From the NCBI GenBank assembly GCA_001512835.1, contig LFRQ01000106.1, forward strand, positions 1 to 42,918: a stretch of 42,918 nt of DNA, in the 5' to 3' direction. The DNA is from Clostridia bacterium DTU022. Lineage in GTDB: Bacteria; Bacillota; Dethiobacteria; DTU022. The notes under the pieces are model-generated. The model saw only the letters and a program-made list of their open reading frames with translations, ran no database searches and was not told the origin of the DNA. The first letter of the stretch is position 1; each line of letters begins with the position of its first letter. Shown here one piece after another: positions 32,132-38,846 of this stretch. Made by a program: the position numbers and the translations under genes.

Positions 32132-32710
32132 GTGGCCGTTAAAGCAGGGGTCCTGGATTTTCAAGGCGCAGTAACAGAACACCTGGCCGCTTTAAAACGC
32201 TGCGGAGTGGAAGCCGTCCCGGTAAGAGAAGCCGGGCAGCTGGCGGAACTGGACGGGCTCATCATCCCCGGCGGAGAGAGCACCACCATCGGGAAGCTGA
32301 TGGCCTTCAGCGGGATGGATGAAGCCATAATTAAGCGCTGCCGGGAAGGCATGGCCCTCTGGGGCACCTGCGCGGGAATGGTCCTGATGGCCAAGGAGGT
32401 GGAGGGCGCCGCAGGGAAACAGCCCCTCTTGCGCTTGATGGATGTCACCGTCCGGCGCAACGCTTTCGGCCGGCAGAGGGAGAGCTTTGAAACCAAGCTT
32501 GACGTAAAGGGCATCGATCACCCCATCGAAGGGGTCTTTATCCGGGCTCCCCTGATCGTCCAGACCGGGCCCACGGTGGAAGTCCTCTGCGCCCTGGAGA
32601 AGGGCATCGTAGCAGCCCAAAGCGGCAGGCTGCTGGCCACCTCCTTCCACCCGGAGCTGACCGACGACTTAAGCATGCACCGGTACTTCCTCCACCTCTG
32701 CCAAAACTAA
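32132..32710 (+). CDS. pdxT: PdxT, glutaminase subunit of PLP synthase
   Basis: This 192-residue class I glutamine amidotransferase feeds ammonia to PdxS. Its triad is intact: Cys80 in WGTCAGMVLM, and His173 and Glu175 in SFHPELTDD; the oxyanion loop IIPGGEST is also standard. This matters because three other amidotransferases in the window are altered. The start is GTG at the base after the pdxS stop, with AGGAGAGGGG upstream. Confidence 0.97.
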   Translation: MAVKAGVLDFQGAVTEHLAALKRCGVEAVPVREAGQLAELDGLIIPGGESTTIGKLMAFSGMDEAIIKRCREGMALWGTCAGMVLMAKEVEGAAGKQPLLRLMDVTVRRNAFGRQRESFETKLDVKGIDHPIEGVFIRAPLIVQTGPTVEVLCALEKGIVAAQSGRLLATSFHPELTDDLSMHRYFLHLCQN

Positions 32711-32762
32711 CGGTGCCTGGCACGTCAACTTTGTCAACTTTATTGAATATTCTGAACTTTTA

Positions 32763-32789
32763 AGCGCCGCCGGAAAAAATGGTGGCGCT
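32763..32789. terminator. Hairpin between convergent pdxT and guaA
   Basis: AGCGCCGCC (32763-32771) pairs with GGTGGCGCT (32781-32789) through one G-T pair, with a GGAAAAAAT loop. It stands 6 bp from the guaA stop and 50 bp past pdxT and may terminate both. Upstream of it lies a 9-bp tandem repeat GTCAACTTT (32724-32741). Confidence 0.5.
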
Positions 32790-32795
32790 TGCTGT

Positions 32796-34373
32796 TTACT
32801 CCCATTCAATGGTGCCGGGGGGCTTGGCGGTGATGTCGTAGACCACCCGGGAGATGCCGGGGATTTCGCCGGTAATGCGCCGGGAGACCCGATCCAGGAG
32901 GTCGTAAGGCAGGCGGGCCCAGGCGGCCGTCATGGCATCCGTGGAAGTAACAGCCCGCAGGCAAATTACCGGCCCGTAATGGCGCCGCTCTTCTTTTACG
33001 CCCACGGCGTTGACCCCGATGAGCACGGCGAAGAACTGCCACAGGTCGCCGGCCAGCCCGGCCTGCTCCACCTCTTCCCTCAGGATGGCATCGGCCTCCC
33101 TCACCAGCTCCAGCCTTTCCGCCGTTATCTCTCCGATAATGCGCACCCCCAAACCCGGGCCGGGAAAGGGCTGCCGGTTGGTAATTCTGTCGGGCAAGCC
33201 CAGCTCTCGCGCCACCAGGCGCACCTCGTCCTTAAAGAGCTCCCGCAGGGGTTCGATAAGCTTGAAGCCCAGCTTCTCGGGAAGGCCGCCCACGTTGTGG
33301 TGCGACTTGATCACCGTCCCCCCCGGGCCGACGCCGCTCTCAATAACGTCGGGATAAATGGTCCCCTGGGCCAGGTAGGCAATCTCCCCCAGCTTGCGCG
33401 CCTCTTCTTCAAATACATTGATAAATTCCGTGCCGATGATTTTGCGCTTCGCTTCGGGGTCGGTCACCCCTTTCAGCCGCTCCAGGAAGCGCTTCCGGGC
33501 ATCAACGGCGATAAAAGGCCCCCGGAGCCGCTCCCGGAAAAAGCGGCTGACCTCTTCTCCTTCCCCCTTGCGCAGCAGGCCGTGGTCGACAAAGATGGAG
33601 ACGCAGCGCTCGCCGATGGCCTGGTCCAGGAGACAGGCCACCACCGAAGAGTCGATCCCTCCGCTTAAACCGCAGACCACCCGCTCCGCCGGCCCCACCG
33701 TCTGGCGGATTTGCTCCACGGCCGCGTCGATAAAGCGGCGCGGCGTCCAGTCGGCGCTGCAGCCGCATACATCGTAGAGGAAGCGCTTAAGAAGGTGCAT
33801 GCCGCCCCGGCTCTCGGGAAAGGCAGGATTAAAAGCGATCCCGTAGAGGCGGTCCCGGGGATGGCCCATGGCGGCTACCGCCCCCTCCTCCGTCCGGGCC
33901 AGGACCTTGAACCCGGGGGGTACGCGTTTGACCAGCCCCCGCCAGCCTGCTCCGCTGAACCCGTCCGGGGCGGCTCCTTCCTGCTCCTGGAACAGAGGCT
34001 CCGGCTCTTCGATCTTTAGGGGGCCGCCTCCTTCTTTCAAAAGCCGGTCCGGCTCCACCTCTCCTCCCCGCTCCAGGGCCAGCAGCTGCATCCCGTAGCC
34101 GATCCCCAGGAGCGGCACCTGGGCCTTGAACAGCTGCGGGTCGCAGCGGGGACCCGCTCCGGCGCCCCCCCGGCCCGGTCCGCCGGCCAGGATAATCCCC
34201 CTGGGTTGATGCCTGCGGATCTCCGCCCAGGAGGTATTAAAAGGAAGCAGCTCGCAGTAAACCTGGGCCTCCCTGACCCGGCGGGCAACCAGCATGCCCT
34301 CCGGGCCGCCAAAATCGAGGATGATGATCTTTTCCCTGGGTCCGGCGCCGCCGGAAGATTGTTCCGCCTTCAT
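32796..34373 (-). CDS. guaA: GMP synthase with degenerate, probably inactive glutaminase domain
   Basis: This 525-residue GuaA amidates XMP to GMP. The synthetase half is intact: P-loop GLSGGIDSSVVACLL (235-249), FVDHGLLRKGE, GTIYPDVIES, SHHNVGGLPE and the C-terminal dimer part ending KPPGTIEWE. The N-terminal glutaminase half has the overall sequence of the family but has lost the catalytic triad: Cys is Gly92 (LLGIGYGMQLL, codon GGC), His is Asn182 and Glu is Ala184 (GIAFNPAF in place of VQFHPE). The usual SHGD segment is also replaced (GLVK). It should therefore use free ammonia. There is no frameshift and the domain keeps full length. It follows carA by 92 nt on the same strand, so the two are probably one transcript. 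Confidence 0.92.
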   Translation of the reverse strand: MKAEQSSGGAGPREKIIILDFGGPEGMLVARRVREAQVYCELLPFNTSWAEIRRHQPRGIILAGGPGRGGAGAGPRCDPQLFKAQVPLLGIGYGMQLLALERGGEVEPDRLLKEGGGPLKIEEPEPLFQEQEGAAPDGFSGAGWRGLVKRVPPGFKVLARTEEGAVAAMGHPRDRLYGIAFNPAFPESRGGMHLLKRFLYDVCGCSADWTPRRFIDAAVEQIRQTVGPAERVVCGLSGGIDSSVVACLLDQAIGERCVSIFVDHGLLRKGEGEEVSRFFRERLRGPFIAVDARKRFLERLKGVTDPEAKRKIIGTEFINVFEEEARKLGEIAYLAQGTIYPDVIESGVGPGGTVIKSHHNVGGLPEKLGFKLIEPLRELFKDEVRLVARELGLPDRITNRQPFPGPGLGVRIIGEITAERLELVREADAILREEVEQAGLAGDLWQFFAVLIGVNAVGVKEERRHYGPVICLRAVTSTDAMTAAWARLPYDLLDRVSRRITGEIPGISRVVYDITAKPPGTIEWE

Positions 34374-34465
34374 TGCTCTTCACCCTTCATGCTTAGGAAT
34401 TTGCAAGCCCAAAGGCCTTAGGCTGCCGACGGGGATAACCGCTCCCCCTCCCCGGCCAATTGTCT

Positions 34466-35590
34466 CTATTTACCTGCAGCCATCATTTGGATAAAGCGGT
34501 CATAGGGAGAAAGGAGATCGGGCCTCCCTGGCATCTCCTGGGGATGAAACTGGACGGAGAAGAGACGCATCTCCTGATTTTCCAAGCCCTCCAGGGTTCC
34601 GTCATTAAGGTTGACATGGGTCGGGCTGGTCCCGTTTCTCGCCGCCTCCAGCCGGGCACAGAAACCGTGATTTTGAGTGGTAATTTGAACCTGCCCGCTG
34701 GCAAGCTCCCTGACCGGGTGGTTGCCGCCCCGATGCCCCAAGGGCAGCTTGTATGTCTCCAAGCCCAGGGACAAGGCCAGGACCAGGTGCCCCAGGCCGA
34801 TGCCGAAAAAGGGATAGCGACCCAGCAGGGTGCCGATCTCCGCCGCCGCCCCGCTCAGGAGGGCGGGATTCCCGGGGCCGTCGGAAATCAGAATCCCGTC
34901 GGGCTTCAGTTCACGGATTTCCGCGGCGCTGGTCCCGGCGGGGACTACCGTAATCCGGCAGCCGCGGCGGGAAAGCTGGCGCAAAATGCTGTACCTAACC
35001 CCCAGGTCATAAACCACCACGTGCAAGCGGTTCCCCGCGGCTCCGGCCGGGGCCGTCGAAAAAGGAGCTTTTAGATCTTGTTCCCCGGTCCAGACATATT
35101 TCTCCTGGCAGGTTACCGCCGGAACCAGTTCCCGCTCCTCGATGCTGGGGAAAGCCCTGACCCGCCGGAGCAACTCCTCCACCTCCAGGGTCTCCGTGGA
35201 GACTGCCCCACGCATGGTGCCTTTCTCCCGCAGGTGCAGGACCAGGGAACGGGTATCCAGGCCCTCCACCCCCAGCACCCCGTGATCCTGAAGATATTGC
35301 ACCAGGCTTCCGGTAGCGCGCCAGTTGGAAGGTTTGCGGCAGTATTCCCGCACTAAAACGGCCTCTACCTGGGGAGAGGCCGACTCGACATCTTCGTTGT
35401 TCACACCGTAATTCCCAATCAAGGGGTAAGTTAAAGTCAAAAGCTGACCTTTGCTGGCTGGATCGGTGATGATTTCCTGGTAGCCCGACATGGAGGTGTT
35501 AAACACCACTTCGCCAAAAACTTCTCCCCGGCCCGTCAAACACTCTCCCGTCAGGCTGAATCCGTCTTCTAGTACCAGCAGCGCCTTCAG
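34466..35590 (-). CDS. carA: Carbamoyl-phosphate synthase small subunit with inactive glutaminase site
   Basis: This 374-residue CarA makes, with CarB, carbamoyl phosphate for pyrimidines and arginine. The N-terminal domain is normal (GEVVFNTSMSGYQEIITDP, YPLIGNYGVN). In the glutaminase domain the nucleophile Cys is Gly265 (FFGIGLGHLVLAL, where the family has GICLGHQ), the following Gln is Leu, and the triad Glu is Gln351 (QFHPQEMPG), while His349 remains. It probably cannot hydrolyse glutamine. The start is unusual: the first conserved residues KALLVLEDG directly follow a CTG codon at 35590 that has AAGGAGGG 6 nt upstream; the next start-like codon (TTG 35539) would cut off 17 conserved residues. 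carB is not in the window. Confidence 0.92.
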   Translation of the reverse strand: MKALLVLEDGFSLTGECLTGRGEVFGEVVFNTSMSGYQEIITDPASKGQLLTLTYPLIGNYGVNNEDVESASPQVEAVLVREYCRKPSNWRATGSLVQYLQDHGVLGVEGLDTRSLVLHLREKGTMRGAVSTETLEVEELLRRVRAFPSIEERELVPAVTCQEKYVWTGEQDLKAPFSTAPAGAAGNRLHVVVYDLGVRYSILRQLSRRGCRITVVPAGTSAAEIRELKPDGILISDGPGNPALLSGAAAEIGTLLGRYPFFGIGLGHLVLALSLGLETYKLPLGHRGGNHPVRELASGQVQITTQNHGFCARLEAARNGTSPTHVNLNDGTLEGLENQEMRLFSVQFHPQEMPGRPDLLSPYDRFIQMMAAGK

Positions 35591-35652
35591 GGCTATCCCT
35601 CCTTCAGCATGTCCTGGCTAGTTCCCAACTATATCCAAACCCCAATAACCCC

Positions 35653-35689
35653 AAAAAGAGCGCTCCCCGTCTTTTCAAAAAAGAGCGCT
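35653..35689 (-). terminator. Terminator-like attenuator in the carA leader
   Basis: On the minus strand AGCGCTC (35689-35683), a 17-nt loop and GAGCGCT (35665-35659) form a stem followed by CTTTTT (35658-35653). It lies between the carA promoter and the carA start, inside the untranslated leader, so it is a premature terminator rather than a gene end. I see no PyrR-type binding loop and no obvious leader peptide. Confidence 0.6.
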
Positions 35690-35716
35690 GCCCAAACCTT
35701 AGAAAACCTTAGAGAT

Positions 35717-35745
35717 ATTATACAAATCAGGACTGCAATTTACAA
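35717..35745 (-). promoter_or_regulatory. Promoter of carA-guaA
   Basis: Read on the minus strand: TTGTAA (35745-35740), 17-bp spacer, TATAAT (35722-35717). The start site would be near 35710, giving a leader of about 120 nt that includes the attenuator hairpin. The rest of 35591-35898 shows no gene; it also serves as the 5-prime side of the divergent P-loop ATPase gene. Confidence 0.7.
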
Positions 35746-35898
35746 GTCCAAAATGTACAAGCCTAAAATGATGGGCGCATTCCCCTCGGAAAGGATATCC
35801 GCTCCCGACTCCATAAACAGGCCACACAATGCCCTGCCAAATCATAATATAAATTAGGAAGTTCCAGGACCGGAAAGCCGAGGAGGGTATAAGCGAAG

Positions 35899-37008
35899 AT
35901 GTTAACGGGCAAAATGCGCAAAGTATTCCCCGCTTCCAACTCCGCATACGGTTTTTTCTCCTTTTACGATCAGATCATCGAAGACGATGCCGCGCGCATC
36001 TTCGTGATCAAGGGAGGCCCGGGAGTGGGCAAGTCCACTTTCATGCTCAATATCGCCCAGGAGTTGATGAACGAAGGCTACGATGTGGAGTTCCACTGCT
36101 GCTCGGCGGACGACGAATCCCTGGACGGGGTGGTCATCCCGGCCCTGAAGATTGCCCTGATTGACGGCACCGCCCCTCACATCGTAGACCCCAAGCACCC
36201 GGGAGCCGTGGACGAAATTGTACATCTGGGCCAGTTCTGGGACGAGGACGTCATGATCAGCAACCGGGAGGCCATTGTCAAAGCCAATCGGGAAATCAGC
36301 CGCCTCTACCGGCGGGCTTATCACTACCTGGCGGCCGCCAAGCTCTTCCTGGATGAAGTGGAAGACTTCTACCGGGAGAACAACGCCTTGAACCTGGCCG
36401 GGCTGGATAAGATGGCCCTGCAGATCATCAAGGAGATCTTCAACGACCACGTCTACGTCAGCGACAACCGCCGGCGGGAGCGCCATCTTTTTGCCACCGC
36501 CATAACCCCCGCCGGCTTCGTCAGCCACCTGGATACCCTGATCCCTCCCGACTACAAGCGCTACATTATCTCCGGCGACGACGGCACCGGGAAGAATGAA
36601 CTTATCGCCCGCATCAAGGACGCCGCCGTAATGCGCAGCTACTTTGTGGAAGCATTTCACTGCGCCCTGGACCCCCACAAAATTGACCATATCATCATCC
36701 CGGGGCTTAAAGTGGCGGTCCTGAACAGCGTGACGCCCCACATCCTCACCCCCCGCCCGGAGGATACCGTGGTGGAGACGGATGCTTTCGTTAAATCGCC
36801 GGGGGCAGGCATCCAAAAGGAACGAGACGTGGCCCGGGAACTGTACCAGCGCACCTTCGACATCGCCGTCCAGTACTTGAGCCAAACCAAAGCGGTGCAC
36901 GACCAGCTGGAGAGCTACTATATTCCCAATATGCGCTTTAAGGAGATTAACCGCTTGGGCCGGATCATCCTGGATAAGATTCTCGCTCTCTCCGCAGGGA
37001 TAAGTTAG
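35899..37008 (+). CDS. Tandem P-loop ATPase of unknown function (PRK06851-like)
   Basis: This 369-residue protein is built from two homologous halves. The first has Walker A GGPGVGKST (about 39-47) and the block FHCCSADDESLDGVVIPALKIALIDGTAPH. The second has GDDGTGKNE (about 225-233), a weakened Walker A, and FHCALDPHKIDHIIIPGLKVAVLNSVTPH. So the N-terminal module should bind ATP, while the C-terminal one has Asn in place of Ser/Thr after Lys and may not. Proteins of this type are conserved in Clostridia, but I do not know their role. The RBS GAGGAGGG is 11 nt before the ATG, and the gene appears monocistronic with a hairpin after it. Confidence 0.8.
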   Translation: MLTGKMRKVFPASNSAYGFFSFYDQIIEDDAARIFVIKGGPGVGKSTFMLNIAQELMNEGYDVEFHCCSADDESLDGVVIPALKIALIDGTAPHIVDPKHPGAVDEIVHLGQFWDEDVMISNREAIVKANREISRLYRRAYHYLAAAKLFLDEVEDFYRENNALNLAGLDKMALQIIKEIFNDHVYVSDNRRRERHLFATAITPAGFVSHLDTLIPPDYKRYIISGDDGTGKNELIARIKDAAVMRSYFVEAFHCALDPHKIDHIIIPGLKVAVLNSVTPHILTPRPEDTVVETDAFVKSPGAGIQKERDVARELYQRTFDIAVQYLSQTKAVHDQLESYYIPNMRFKEINRLGRIILDKILALSAGIS

Positions 37009-37033
37009 AATCAGCCGGAGTATCTGCGTCCCG

Positions 37034-37062
37034 GAGGAAAGCCTTAACCCAAGGCTTTCCTC
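37034..37062 (+). terminator. Perfect 12-bp hairpin after the P-loop ATPase gene
   Basis: GAGGAAAGCCTT (37034-37045) and AAGGCTTTCCTC (37051-37062) form an uninterrupted 12-bp stem with a 5-nt loop. Only TCTCTTGT follows, so the U-run is poor, but the stem lies 26 nt past the stop codon and is the likely terminator. Confidence 0.6.
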
Positions 37063-37173
37063 TCTCTTGTGACCCAGGGGAACAGGTGACCCTGCCCCGG
37101 CAAACCTCATCGCCTGGCGGGGCGGCGGGGCCACTCTCGACCTCTCTTGTGACCCGGAAAAACAGGAACCCTG
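37062..37173 (+). repeat. Imperfect direct repeat of about 33 bp upstream of glnA
   Basis: Copy A (37062-37094) and copy B (37142-37173) both begin CTCTCTTGTGACCC, then carry 5 variable bases, AACAGG, a short variable piece and ACCCTG. A partial third copy of the TGACCCAGGGG part is near 37174-37184. The spacing of copy starts is 80 bp. No gene lies in 37009-37424; this and the glnA promoter and leader are its content. Confidence 0.6.
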
Positions 37174-37301
37174 TGAACCCAGGGGAGACGGTACTTGGGC
37201 TCGCCCGCGATCCACACAGCAGGTGTGCCCTGGCAAGGTTGTCTATTAGGATATTGAAATGAGCCAAAGTGTACATCCTCCTGGTATAATCCGGAAAAAG
37301 A

Positions 37302-37330
37302 TTGACAAAACAAGAAGCTGGTAATATACT
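37302..37330 (+). promoter_or_regulatory. Strong SigA-type promoter of glnA
   Basis: A perfect TTGACA (37302-37307), 17 bp and TATACT (37325-37330). Transcription would start near 37337, about 88 nt before the glnA ATG, leaving room for the attenuator-like leader. Confidence 0.88.
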
Positions 37331-37342
37331 CTAAGGAGCAAT

Positions 37343-37389
37343 GGGCACAGGTGCCCGCTGGTGAAGTCGTCGGCTGCCGGCGGGCTTTT
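37343..37389 (+). promoter_or_regulatory. glnA leader with mutually exclusive hairpins (attenuator, possible ANTAR target)
   Basis: Hairpin 1 is GGGC (37343-37346), hexaloop ACAGGT and GCCC (37353-37356). Hairpin 2 is GCCCGCTGG (37353-37361) with CCGGCGGGC (37377-37385), followed by TTTT (37386-37389), a terminator. They share GCCC, so forming hairpin 1 blocks the terminator. The hexaloop has A at position 1 and G at position 4, the pattern bound by ANTAR-domain antiterminators, which control nitrogen genes in Clostridia. The usual second upstream hairpin is not seen, so the ANTAR idea is only a candidate. Confidence 0.5.
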
Positions 37390-37424
37390 ATGTATAGCAG
37401 CCTGCCCAAAAGGAGTGAGCGAAG

Positions 37425-38753
37425 ATGGGTATGACCAAGGAAGACGTTCTGCACCTGGTGAAAGAAACGGGGATCAAGTTTATCCGCCTGCAATTTACCG
37501 ATATCGTGGGCCAGTTGAAGAATGTGGCCATCCTGGCCGATCAACTGCCCAAGGCGCTGGACGGAGAAATAATGTTCGACGGCTCCTCCATCGAGGGTTT
37601 CGTCCGCATCGAAGAATCGGACATGTTCCTGCGCCCGGATCCCGACACCTTTGCCGCCTTCCCCTGGCGGCCCCTGGAAGGCGGGGTGGCCAGGCTGATG
37701 TGCGACGTCTACAACCCCGACGGGACCCCATTCGCCGGATGCCCGCGGGGCCAGCTGAAGCGGATCATCGCCAAGGCTGCGGAACTGGGCTACTCCCTCT
37801 ACGCCGGCCCCGAAGCGGAATTTTTCCTCTTCCATACCGACAGCCAGGGGAGGCCGACCCTGCATACCCAGGACCGGGGCGGCTACTTTGACCTGGCCCC
37901 GGCGGACCTGGGGGAAAACGCCCGCCGCGACATGGTCATCAGCCTCCAGGAAATGGGCTTCGAGATCGAGGCTTCTCATCACGAAGTGGCCCCGGGACAG
38001 CACGAGATCGATTTCAAATACAGCGACGCCCTGAGAACGGCCGACAACCTGGCCACCTTTCGCTTCGTGGTGCGGACCATCGCCCACAGGCACGGGCTGC
38101 ATGCCACCTTCATGCCGAAGCCCATCACTGCCGTCCACGGCTCCGGGATGCATACTCATTTATCCCTGTTCCGGGAGGGGAAAAATGCCTTTTACAATCC
38201 GGAAGACCCGGAAGGGCTCAGTTCCGACTGCCGCTACTTTATCGGCGGCCTGCTCCGCCATGCCAAGGCTTACACGGCGGTAACCAATCCCCTGGTCAAT
38301 TCATACAAGCGCCTGGTGCCCGGCTTTGAGGCGCCGGTTTACATCGCCTGGTCTCACCGCAACCGCAGTCCCCTGGTGCGGGTGCCGGCCCGGCGGGGCA
38401 TCGAAACCCGGGTGGAGCTGCGCAGCCCGGATCCCTCCTGCAACCCCTACCTGGCCCTGGCCGTCATGTTCCAGGCCGGCCTGGATGGAATCAAGAACAA
38501 GATCGAGCCCCCTACCCCCGTGGACGGGAATATCTACCAGATGTCTGAAGAAGAGAAGCAGAAGCGGGGCATCGATCGCCTCCCCGCCGATCTCTTCCAG
38601 GCCATCTGCGAGCTGGACAAGAACAGGGTTATCCAGGAAGCCCTGGGGGAGCATATCTACCACCGCTTCCGGGAAGCCCGCTTAAAGGAGTGGGAAGAGT
38701 ACCGCCAGCAGGTGCACAACTGGGAGATTGAAAAATACCTGTCCACATTTTAA
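37425..38753 (+). CDS. glnA: Glutamine synthetase type I
   Basis: This 442-residue GSI-alpha-sized enzyme makes glutamine from glutamate, ammonia and ATP. The conserved blocks are [70 protein letters not shown] and the end of the catalytic domain [16 protein letters not shown]. It lacks the adenylylation Tyr motif of GSI-beta, as in other Firmicutes. One oddity: the glutamate-binding Asn of the family NGSGMH block is His here ([11 protein letters not shown], codon CAC). AAAGGAG stands about 9 nt upstream of the ATG. It has its own promoter, attenuator-like leader and terminator. Confidence 0.96.
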   Translation: MGMTKEDVLHLVKETGIKFIRLQFTDIVGQLKNVAILADQLPKALDGEIMFDGSSIEGFVRIEESDMFLRPDPDTFAAFPWRPLEGGVARLMCDVYNPDGTPFAGCPRGQLKRIIAKAAELGYSLYAGPEAEFFLFHTDSQGRPTLHTQDRGGYFDLAPADLGENARRDMVISLQEMGFEIEASHHEVAPGQHEIDFKYSDALRTADNLATFRFVVRTIAHRHGLHATFMPKPITAVHGSGMHTHLSLFREGKNAFYNPEDPEGLSSDCRYFIGGLLRHAKAYTAVTNPLVNSYKRLVPGFEAPVYIAWSHRNRSPLVRVPARRGIETRVELRSPDPSCNPYLALAVMFQAGLDGIKNKIEPPTPVDGNIYQMSEEEKQKRGIDRLPADLFQAICELDKNRVIQEALGEHIYHRFREARLKEWEEYRQQVHNWEIEKYLSTF

Positions 38754-38770
38754 GGTTTAAGAGATAAAGC

Positions 38771-38798
38771 ATTAAGGGGGGCTTTCGCCCCCCTTAAT
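38771..38798. terminator. Bidirectional terminator between glnA and pyrG
   Basis: ATTAAGGGGGGC (38771-38782) and GCCCCCCTTAAT (38787-38798) form a perfect 12-bp stem with a TTTC loop. It lies 17 nt past the glnA stop, with T-rich sequence on the plus side (ATTTA) and A/T on the minus side, so it can serve both convergent genes. Confidence 0.85.
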
Positions 38799-38846
38799 AT
38801 TTAGGCCGCATTATTTTCGGTTCCGCTTTGGCTGGAAGATTTTATT

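Noticed and set aside
34037..34312. Frameshift or sequencing error as explanation of the odd GuaA glutaminase domain
   Set aside because: The frame reads through with family residues on both sides of every change, so only point substitutions are needed. Base-calling errors at several separate sites are unlikely, though reads should be checked.
35653..35689. PyrR-type attenuator before carA
   Set aside because: The terminator is there, but the conserved PyrR-binding loop sequence is not found in the leader.
37285..37290. A second TATAAT upstream of the glnA promoter as an alternative start that would give room for a first ANTAR hairpin
   Set aside because: No -35 at a usable distance; the nearest TTGAAA is 25 bp away. 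The TTGACA-17-TATACT pair is far better.
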